Below are positions 1-4,267 of a DNA stretch of 5,507 nucleotides, one piece after another; position 1 is the first letter of the stretch, and each line of letters starts with the position of its first letter. The notes beneath the pieces were generated by a model. It made no database searches, had not been told where the DNA came from, and saw only the letters and a program-made list of their open reading frames with translations. The translations under genes were made by a program, and so were the position numbers. The stretch is from Acidobacteriota bacterium (lineage in GTDB: Bacteria > Acidobacteriota > Terriglobia > Acidiferrales > UBA7541). Location: assembly GCA_003131705.1 (NCBI GenBank), contig PKUY01000017.1, forward strand, positions 1 to 5,507, written 5' to 3'.

Positions 1-72
1 TCGACTGTTTGCTGGCGCGGACTGCTAGGCGGTGGGTGAACTGCTAAACGAACCGATTTAGCCGATCTAGAG

Positions 73-118
73 GAACCCCGTCCGCGATGCAGAATCGATC
101 TGGAAAGATCGAGGGTTC
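73..118. repeat. Two-part inverted repeat with GGAA loop
   Basis: An inner perfect 7-bp inverted repeat (TCGATCT at 95-101, AGATCGA at 106-112) encloses a GGAA tetraloop of the GNRA type. An outer 6-bp repeat (GAACCC at 73-78, GGGTTC at 113-118) adds to it. The 3' arms of the two stems touch, so all unpaired bases (79-94) lie on the 5' side as one 16-nt bulge. This could be an RNA stem-loop or a protein-binding inverted repeat. No T-run follows, so it is not a standard terminator. A chance origin is possible for stems of this length. Confidence 0.4.
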
Positions 119-121
119 TCC

Positions 122-170
122 GAAATCAGCCGGAACAACCACGAGAGTCGTTGCCTAGGTTTCTGATTTC
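122..170. repeat. 8-bp perfect inverted repeat, second stem-loop
   Basis: GAAATCAG at 122-129 is exactly complementary to CTGATTTC at 163-170. Inside it, CAAC (136-139) can pair with GTTG (150-153), with GG at 132-133 opposite CC at 154-155. The element starts four bases after the previous stem-loop. A further 5-bp inverted repeat (TAGAG 185-189, CTCTA 197-201) follows. No coding frame accounts for the pairing. It may be part of a structured RNA or a regulatory site. Confidence 0.4.
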
Positions 171-447
171 ACAGCTTTAAGAGCTAGAGCCTAAGACTCT
201 ACGGTGTTGACCCTATGACGGTTTCATACCCCTTTTCAATTTCATAGCTAAACCTGGGATCTCTGATCAGTTTCCAATTACTCTCGGGCCATACCTGCCC
301 ATTTACTGGTCGACCTCAGTCAACTCGTCAATCCTCAAGGAACCGCGAAGGAATTTACTTGAAGCAGAGAATGGTTCGCAGGTATTGGATATGACGAGTA
401 CAATCCTGCCGCAAACCTCTTACTGGCGACGGTATGGAGGAAGGAGT

Positions 448-555
448 ATGCGGGCACTGGCGAAGCTATTAAGAGGTGTCTCACCCATGGCTTCCCCGAC
501 ACGAGTTCTCCTGTCTCTTAGTCTCGACTACCTGAGCCCCGCCCTACGTAGATAA
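448..555 (+). CDS. Candidate 35-residue basic small protein
   Basis: The frame starts at an ATG placed seven bases after GGAGG (436-440), a near-ideal ribosome binding site, and a second purine-rich AAGGAG lies immediately before the ATG. The predicted 35 residues are rich in Arg, Leu and Ser, begin MRALAKLLRG and could form an amphipathic basic helix. The same frame is open further upstream with another ATG at 391 that lacks such a site. I recognise no family. The only support is the start signal, so this may be a chance frame in a non-coding stretch. Confidence 0.22.
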   Translation: MRALAKLLRGVSPMASPTRVLLSLSLDYLSPALRR

Positions 556-686
556 CGTCGTCGGTTCGCTGTGGATGGGAATACACATAAACGTAGGTTT
601 GACGTCATTACGATGCGATGGAGCACACCCGCCATGGCTGATTGCCAGCTTTGGATGCCCGGCCACTACTTTTCAGTTAAATACCA

Positions 687-1013
687 TTAATGAACGTTGG
701 CCGGGCAGGCTTTGTTTGCACAGAGCCAAACGGTATCCAGCGTCGTCTCTCCGCGCTTTGCAAGGTAAAGCTGGAATCCGCATTCAGTGCAAGGCTTGCT
801 ACTCCTCGACTTGCTGTCGGCCTTGCCATCTTCGTAATAGCCGAGGCCCATGTCGTATCGTTGAAGGCACCCGCTCTCCGTGCATGCGAAATACGAGAAT
901 ACTTCCGCTACGTGGATGCTTCGTGCCGAAGGCTTCTGGTCATCATTGCGCACCATCGCCTTGTTGTGATGGATACACAATGGCGATATGTCAGCTTTCA
1001 TCGTGGGCTCCAT
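687..1013 (-). CDS. Small protein with two zinc-ribbon-like cysteine sets
   Basis: This 108-residue protein has no signal peptide or membrane segment and is probably cytoplasmic. Its ordered Cys/His pattern is C13-x2-H16, C44-x4-C49, C75-x2-C78 and C98-x4-C103. That is enough ligands for two zinc sites, the second pairing C75/C78 with C98/C103 like a zinc ribbon. The motifs lie in CTECGFQLYLAKRG and in WLCANKACP. The start is well set: an AGGAG ribosome binding site ends six bases before the ATG, and a TATAAT box lies about 45 bases further up. I do not recognise a named family. Such ribbons often bind nucleic acid or protein, but nothing here shows which. Frames on the opposite strand across this gene look like shadows, since the Cys spacing is meaningful only in this frame. 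Confidence 0.8.
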   Translation of the reverse strand: MEPTMKADISPLCIHHNKAMVRNDDQKPSARSIHVAEVFSYFACTESGCLQRYDMGLGYYEDGKADSKSRSSKPCTECGFQLYLAKRGETTLDTVWLCANKACPANVH

Positions 1014-1058
1014 CGGTTTCTCCTCACGGCGTTCCCTTCGGCCGTGCTATTCAGCGGC

Positions 1059-1064
1059 ATTATA
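1059..1064 (-). promoter_or_regulatory. Perfect -10 box (TATAAT)
   Basis: The minus strand reads TATAAT here, 45 bases before the ATG of the zinc-ribbon gene and ahead of its AGGAG site, a sensible place for a promoter. No good TTGACA-like -35 element is seen at 16-18 bases further upstream. The promoter may therefore be weak, activated, or used by another sigma factor. An 8-bp palindrome TTAATTAA (1072-1079) lies just upstream and could be an operator or simply an AT-rich spacer. Confidence 0.5.
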
Positions 1065-1099
1065 CGTCAGCTTAATTAACGCGTGGTACACTACCCGAC

Positions 1100-1327
1100 G
1101 TGGACAAGCGGATCGCAATACCGGCAGCCTTGATAGTGACCACAGCCATCACGGTTGAGACTTTAATGCTGCATCACAAGCCTGAACCCCACATCGAAGC
1201 TTCGAAGGTTGCAGGTCCAATTACGCCAGGACGCCCGCTAAACGATTCCATTCGTCTAACTGTTCCGTCAAACAGCGGTTCAGGCGACGAGCCTACTAGC
1301 TTGGGACCTATCACGCAGATTGCTTAG
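1100..1327 (+). CDS. Possible small anchored or exported protein
   Basis: This 75-residue frame opens at GTG and is divergent from the zinc-ribbon gene. Its N-terminus has the layout of a signal peptide or membrane anchor: charged MDKR, then an uncharged stretch of about 16 residues (IAIPAALIVTTAITVE), then a hydrophilic tail rich in Pro, Gly and Ser with no Cys. Against it, I see no Shine-Dalgarno before the GTG, and the in-frame sequence upstream stops at 1073-1075 with no better start. I recognise no family. It could be real and weakly translated, or a chance frame. Confidence 0.38.
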   Translation: MDKRIAIPAALIVTTAITVETLMLHHKPEPHIEASKVAGPITPGRPLNDSIRLTVPSNSGSGDEPTSLGPITQIA

Positions 1328-1334
1328 TTGGTTT

Positions 1335-1544
1335 TCAATCTAGCACATGAGAATCCGGTCCGGTACCAGGCCCGATGAATCCCACGTTGCAAAGGTTTGG
1401 GTCAGCCATCAAATTCTCCTTAGTCGCACGATGGTCAAATACCAAGATCGGTGCGGAGACCTTGATTAGCAACTCTTGAAGCTCTGGGTCAGGACTGTGA
1501 TTGTAGTCATGGTGGCGATGGCCGGGTTGGTTTGAAACCCGTTC
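1335..1544 (-). other. Unassigned open frame; 24-residue core with good RBS
   Basis: A frame of 70 codons is open on the minus strand between a TAA at 1545-1547 and a TGA at 1335-1337. Its translation looks protein-like in the middle (PELQELLIKVSAPILVFDHR) and ends MADPNLCNVGFIGPGTG followed by PDSHVLD. The only ATG is at 1409, with AAGGAG six bases upstream, which would give a 24-residue peptide covering 1335-1409. The 5' part overlaps the 3' end of the membrane-protein frame that ends at 1507. It may be the 3' remnant of a lost gene or a very small gene; I do not recognise the product. Confidence 0.27.
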
Positions 1545-1728
1545 TTATCCAGCGCACGAGCGCAATCATTCCGTACACCGTAGGCCAGGCCACAAGGATC
1601 GGCACAAGTCCATAAATGGCGACGTACAGTAATTCAGTGGGTACAGTGGGCCAAGCTTCGCGAAATTGTTTATCGCACACCGCCCAGTTGCTGTTTGGCG
1701 CACTGAGGCAAAGCCGGTTAAGGAACAC
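1507..1728 (-). CDS. Small one-helix membrane protein, unknown function
   Basis: The predicted 73 residues contain one strong hydrophobic segment at about 33-58 (LLYVAIYGLVPILVAWPTVY and on to the ALVRW edge). Positively charged RWIRTGFKPTRP follows, so the C-terminus should face the cytoplasm. Ahead of the helix is a polar part with two Cys (7 and 18) and the string CDKQFREAW. The C-terminal layout, helix then RWIR-x-GF, recalls small uncharacterised membrane proteins I have seen in soil bacteria; I cannot name the family. The start is uncertain: GTG at 1728 has no strong ribosome binding site, and the frame is closed upstream by a TAA at 1747-1749. It may be an intact small gene or the 3' end of a longer one cut by a frameshift. 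It lies downstream of the cytochrome gene on the same strand, about 140 bp away and beyond a hairpin. Confidence 0.52.
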   Translation of the reverse strand: MFLNRLCLSAPNSNWAVCDKQFREAWPTVPTELLYVAIYGLVPILVAWPTVYGMIALVRWIRTGFKPTRPSPP

Positions 1729-1820
1729 CGCTTGGAATTTCCATGCTTACGGCGATTTTGGCGAACATAAAGCGAAACTATATACGCGACGGGCTTAGCT
1801 TAGACAGGCTCTCAGTTCAA

Positions 1821-1858
1821 TTAGAGCAGGGGGTTTCCGGTCTTCGCCTGCACTCTAA
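1821..1858 (-). terminator. Hairpin after cytochrome c gene, terminator-like
   Basis: TTAGAGCAGG at 1821-1830 is complementary to the 12-base arm at 1847-1858 except for a two-base bulge, giving a 10-bp stem with a 16-base loop. It begins nine bases beyond the stop codon of the cytochrome gene, read on the minus strand. There is no run of T after the stem, so it would be a non-canonical terminator or an mRNA-stabilising 3' hairpin. The stem could form on transcripts of either strand. Confidence 0.4.
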
Positions 1859-1867
1859 GCGCCGATG

Positions 1868-2440
1868 CTATTGGGGTTTTGACGCTGGAGGAGTAGGCAG
1901 TGCCAGTGCTCCGCTGGAACCTATTGCCGGGGAAGGGAGCGGTTTCAGGGAACTCAGCACCTCAGGCGGCAGGTTGTCCGCCCGCGAGACAAGCGTGGTG
2001 ACCTGCCAAAGTTGGTAATCGGTGAGCGACTTCTCGAAGCTCGGCATCCCTGTCAGGCGGATTCCGTTTTTTACCTTCCAGTAGGTGACCCCGGGAGGAT
2101 CGTCGCTCACTCTTCCGTCTGGAGTGAAAAGCTGCGGAGGGCGAGGATACTCCCCCTGTGCGGCTGTCGGCATGGGCTGCTGGGGCAAGCCGTGGCAGAA
2201 CGCGCAGTCGTTCTGATAAATGTCCGCGCCGCTGACAAGCTCCTGCGTGGTGAAACCGGAAACGTTGCGGGTTGGCGCGGCGCGGCGAATCCGCGCATTC
2301 AATGCCACTCCCGCGATCGCACCTTCAAAAGGCATAGGAGGATCGGTCGCCGCAGCCGGCATGCGGCCACTCGTCACATAGAGAACTCCGAGTAACGGAA
2401 AAAGAAGCAGTCCCAGGATTACGCCAATCGCAAATTTCAT
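1868..2440 (-). CDS. Membrane-anchored mono-haem class I cytochrome c
   Basis: This 190-residue protein carries electrons in the periplasm through one covalently bound haem. An uncleaved anchor or signal segment is seen at about 4-21 (IGVILGLLLFPLLGVLYV). The haem site is C79-A-F-C82-H83, and the likely sixth ligand is M132 in the TGMPSF motif, with the usual fold signs GADIYQNDC before the haem and YQLWQVTTLV near the end. The tail after about 165 is Pro/Ala-rich and low in complexity. The start is firm: GGAG lies eight bases before the ATG. The whole looks intact and matches, from memory, a family of single-haem cytochromes common in Acidobacteriota. The redox partner is unknown and no oxidase or dehydrogenase gene is next to it. 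A minus-strand gene remnant ends about 50 bp upstream. Confidence 0.94.
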   Translation of the reverse strand: MKFAIGVILGLLLFPLLGVLYVTSGRMPAAATDPPMPFEGAIAGVALNARIRRAAPTRNVSGFTTQELVSGADIYQNDCAFCHGLPQQPMPTAAQGEYPRPPQLFTPDGRVSDDPPGVTYWKVKNGIRLTGMPSFEKSLTDYQLWQVTTLVSRADNLPPEVLSSLKPLPSPAIGSSGALALPTPPASKPQ

Positions 2441-2490
2441 TTTCGTTTCTCCATTCGATTACGATGCTGCTGACGCGGCACTTATCACGC

Positions 2491-2694
2491 TCACAGCTTA
2501 GGGCCGACCCGAGTTTCTGGCTCGGGATGCCCCTTGTTTGTCATGATATTAAGCCCTTGAGCGTAGCTATTCGCAACAATCACTACTTCGTCTTTTCCAT
2601 CTCCATCCAAATCAACTTTGTAAGCCTGAGTAATTTCCACGTCAGGCTTCTCTATGCCTTCGCGTTTCAGGATACGACCAGTGCGTACGTTGCA
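2491..2694 (-). pseudogene. Remnant of a protein with a DxDGDGxDE repeat
   Basis: From the stop at 2491 back to about 2694 the minus strand encodes a recognisable stretch: ILKREGIEKPDVEITQAYKV followed by DLDGDGKDEVVIVANSY. The acidic loop D-L-D-G-D-G-K-D-E is the calcium-binding type loop of FG-GAP/VCBS-like and related extracellular repeat proteins, followed by the usual hydrophobic strand VVIVAN. A start codon further up (2766) exists, but its leading residues do not resemble the family and lie opposite the DUF3592-like frame. The piece appears to have lost its N-terminus, and probably most of what followed the loop, so I call it a gene fragment. It sits on the same strand as the cytochrome c gene and about 50 bp before it; no function can be claimed. 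Confidence 0.62.
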
Positions 2695-2895
2695 GGGCTG
2701 AAATATTCCTACAGCGTGCAAGGAGTCGCTTACTCCGGCGGGCATCACCGCCGATTCATGCTGCACAAGTCAGCCATGCAGTGGATCGGCGGCTATAATG
2801 AGGGCCTTCCGCTGACCGTCAGGTACAACCCAGCCAACCCCAAGGACTCCAAACTGTTCGAGAAAGAGCATCTAATCTCCGAGTGCCCCGATTGA
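2671..2895 (+). pseudogene. 3' remnant of a DUF3592-like gene
   Basis: The last 75 codons of a plus-strand frame read like the end of a DUF3592 domain: a strand pair YSYSVQGVAYSGG, then RRF, an A-x-x-W helix, the Y-x-x-G turn, and LTVRYNPANPKDSKL, the most typical part. Proteins of this family are small and normally begin with a membrane helix; that part is missing. The frame does extend upstream to an ATG at 2464, but there it lies opposite the calcium-loop remnant and does not look like the family. No start with a ribosome binding site is present near the join. The family has no known biochemical role. It probably lost its 5' half when the rearrangement at about 2670-2695 formed. Confidence 0.62.
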
Positions 2896-2938
2896 CATTT
2901 CCCGCTGCCGCCACTATTGCAGGCCGGCCCGATCTTAT

Positions 2939-2960
2939 GCTCCCTTCGAGAAGGGCGAGC
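2939..2960 (+). promoter_or_regulatory. Hairpin in front of the nuclease gene
   Basis: GCTC (2939-2942) pairs with GAGC (2957-2960) and CCTT (2943-2946) with AAGG (2951-2954), giving eight base pairs with a two-base bulge and a CGAG tetraloop. It ends 11 bases before the GAGG ribosome binding site of the following gene and follows the DUF3592-like stop by about 43 bases. It could end transcription from upstream or shape translation of the nuclease. There is no T-run. Confidence 0.35.
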
Positions 2961-2982
2961 TCCAAGTCATTGAGGCAGGGGA

Positions 2983-3759
2983 ATGAACCAATTGCTAACG
3001 GTGGGAGAACAGCTTTTCGAGAAGTACCTCAACGAAATGCGATACGCGTTTGAATTCGAGAAAGAGTACGAGGGAAAGAAAAAGAGACCGGACTACACGA
3101 TTACAAAAGACGGCAGTAAGTCTCTCTTCGACGCTAAAGATTTCGATCCAATGAGACCGGCCCCCGGATTCTCGCAGTTCGATCCATACTCCAGGCTAAG
3201 ACAGCGGATTGATGACGGGCGCAAGAAATTCAAAGAGTTCAAAGAGTTTCCGTGCTGCATTGTTTTGCGAAACACTGGCAACGTGTTCGTGGACTTGGAA
3301 ACTCCATCCATCGTGCTGGGCGCCATGTACGGCGATGCGGGCTTCAAGATCCCCATCTACGTAGGCAATGGGCTAAGTCCCACACCATCCCCTGCGCCCG
3401 AGCAAGCCTTCTTAGCAGGCGGAAAGATGGTCCACAAAAACCAAGCACAGAACACGACGATAAGCGCGCTTATCACCCTACGTCACGTTGCGGTCGGAAT
3501 GCGCCGAATGAGGGCTATTTTCAGGGAGCATCCGGATCTGGGCACTCCGGAGTCGGTCCAGATAGCTTATGAAAGATTTCCCAACTTCGATGTCGAAGAG
3601 CGCCGATTGGGAGTAATTGTTTGGGAAAATGCAGTCGCGCGAATCCCCCTGTCCCGCGGGCTATTTACCGGACCCTATGACTTGAGATGGGGTGTCGAAG
3701 GCGAAAATCAGACAATAGTATTTGAGGGGGAGAAACTTCGCGAATTGGCGAAGGACTGA
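2983..3759 (+). CDS. PD-(D/E)XK nuclease-like protein, function unknown
   Basis: This 258-residue soluble protein has the N-terminal signature of restriction-endonuclease-like folds. A helix carries a conserved Glu (E13 in LFEKYL), followed by a charged segment, then P36-D37 ending a strand, and D50-A-K52 in SLFDAKDFDP. The last is the (D/E)-x-K motif with Asp instead of the commoner Glu. A following hydrophobic strand, CCIVLRN (91-97), fits the core sheet. The C-terminal part (about 198-238) holds a second conserved-looking block, GVIVWENAVARIPL and GPYDLRWG. The family, as I recall it, consists of solitary uncharacterised proteins, so cleavage of DNA or RNA is an inference. The ATG has GAGG seven bases upstream. 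No methylase, helicase or other defence partner is visible on either side, so it is not evidently part of a restriction system. Confidence 0.83.
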   Translation: MNQLLTVGEQLFEKYLNEMRYAFEFEKEYEGKKKRPDYTITKDGSKSLFDAKDFDPMRPAPGFSQFDPYSRLRQRIDDGRKKFKEFKEFPCCIVLRNTGNVFVDLETPSIVLGAMYGDAGFKIPIYVGNGLSPTPSPAPEQAFLAGGKMVHKNQAQNTTISALITLRHVAVGMRRMRAIFREHPDLGTPESVQIAYERFPNFDVEERRLGVIVWENAVARIPLSRGLFTGPYDLRWGVEGENQTIVFEGEKLRELAKD

Positions 3760-3804
3760 TCCGCTCCCGATTTCCAGCCAATGTCCAAAACGCCTAAATG
3801 AGAT

Positions 3805-3933
3805 ATGACGCCGCTCCCTGGCCCGGAGAAAAGAGGTCGAGACGGAGTTCCAATGGTTCCTGTCCCAACGCCTGCGCCGCCTACGCCCCCGCCCGTGGCG
3901 CCCGGCGAAACTCCACCCGCCGAAAAGAAGTAG
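3805..3933 (+). CDS. Short proline-rich tail, probable gene remnant
   Basis: A 42-codon frame follows the nuclease stop by 45 bases. Its second half is nearly all Pro, Ala, Thr and Val (VPTPAPPTPPPVAPGETPPA) and ends in EKK and a TAG. This composition is usual for the C-terminal linker or tail of exported or wall-associated proteins, and unusual for a whole protein. A TGA directly precedes the frame, so it does not continue upstream. An internal ATG at 3853 has GGAG five bases before it and would give 26 residues. I take it as the 3' remnant of a lost gene or a chance low-complexity frame. No promoter is visible. Confidence 0.3.
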   Translation: MTPLPGPEKRGRDGVPMVPVPTPAPPTPPPVAPGETPPAEKK

Positions 3934-4141
3934 ATCCGGAATCTCTAACAGTCGTCTAACAGTAAAACCCAACTTTGGCGAGAAAACTTGTGTCTGCCGA
4001 TGTTAACCGGATGCGAGTTTTCAGTAACGTGCACGGTATCAATGCCGATAAACAGGACTCGGCTTACAGACCCACCCCACCGCATACTCCCAAAACCCTG
4101 TCGACGAGTTCCAAAGCACCAATACGATATGGAGGAATCCA

Positions 4142-4267
4142 ATGCAGATCGCCGGTCGCGAACCAGTCTTAAACCACCTGTTCTCGGTATTTGCACGCAG
4201 TCTGCGGTGTTTTCGGACAGAGTTCGGACAGATGAGCAGGAAACCGCCAAAACCGCCGAAATCGGAC
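4142..4267 (+). other. Possible truncated gene start with strong RBS
   Basis: GGAGG at 4131-4135 stands six bases before an ATG, a very good translation start. The frame begins MQIAGREPVLNHLFSVFARS and continues open to 4570, but beyond 4267 it is the shadow of the integrase on the other strand. Only the first 42 codons could be a real coding remnant. The residues match no family I know. It may be the 5' end of a gene cut by insertion of the integrase-bearing segment, or a chance frame. Confidence 0.2.
4212..4257. repeat. Tandem direct repeats downstream of integrase
   Basis: TTCGGACAGA occurs at 4212-4221 and 4223-4232, an 11-base period close to one helical turn. AAACCGCC occurs at 4241-4248 and 4250-4257, a 9-base period. 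The cluster ends 11 bases beyond the integrase stop codon. Short direct repeats beside an integrase gene can be arm-type recombinase sites or part of an attachment site, but I see no second copy elsewhere in the window and the repeats are short. Confidence 0.4.

Larger units (their letters stand above)
1..686. other. Stretch without a convincing gene
   Basis: I found no frame in this stretch on either strand whose translation I recognise. On the plus strand one frame stays open from about 206 to 555 but has no ATG before 391, and its translation is not clearly protein-like. Another plus frame around 364-510 has a protein-like composition but no start. What can be seen is a run of inverted repeats between 73 and 201 and one short frame (448-555) with a good ribosome binding site, both listed separately. 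The stretch may be intergenic DNA, decayed genes or an unrecognised RNA; the sequence does not decide between these. Confidence 0.5.
3934..4267. other. Gene-poor stretch with short tandem direct repeats
   Basis: No frame here gives a convincing protein. The stretch separates the nuclease side from the 3' end of the integrase. It holds two copies of TCTAACAGT (3944-3952, 3955-3963), two of TTCGGACAGA (4212-4221, 4223-4232) and two of AAACCGCC (4241-4248, 4250-4257). An ATG at 4142 has GGAGG six bases before it, but the frame it opens soon runs antisense to the integrase. I searched by eye for a tRNA 3' end with a TTCGA-type T loop and saw none. Confidence 0.5.

Noticed and set aside
73..118. 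Group II intron domain V
   Set aside because: The hairpin has a GNRA-type loop, but the catalytic AGC triad, the two-base bulge and the fixed stem lengths are absent, and no reverse transcriptase sequence is near.
575..1079. Two long plus-strand frames across the zinc-ribbon gene
   Set aside because: They lie antisense to the minus-strand gene that has ordered Cys pairs, a good ribosome binding site and a -10 box; their own translations show no family features.
2012..2395. Plus-strand frame of 127 codons within the cytochrome c gene
   Set aside because: It is antisense to CAFCH, TGMPSF and the rest of an intact cytochrome, and its residues are Arg-rich without any motif.
3736..3753. Perfect 6-bp inverted repeat (CTTCGC/GCGAAG) as a terminator of the nuclease gene
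   Set aside because: It lies within the last coding codons, has no T-run after it, and is explained by codon content.
3661..4250. Minus-strand frames across the end of the nuclease gene and the following stretch
   Set aside because: The first is antisense to the conserved nuclease C-terminus and to Pro-rich codons (hence its Arg runs). The second has no ribosome binding site and no recognisable sequence.
3944..4257. CRISPR array
   Set aside because: The repeats are 8-10 bases, occur only twice each and have spacers of one or two bases.
3934..4267. tRNA gene as integration target next to the integrase
   Set aside because: No T-loop sequence, CCA end or pair of arms of a cloverleaf could be found by eye on either strand.
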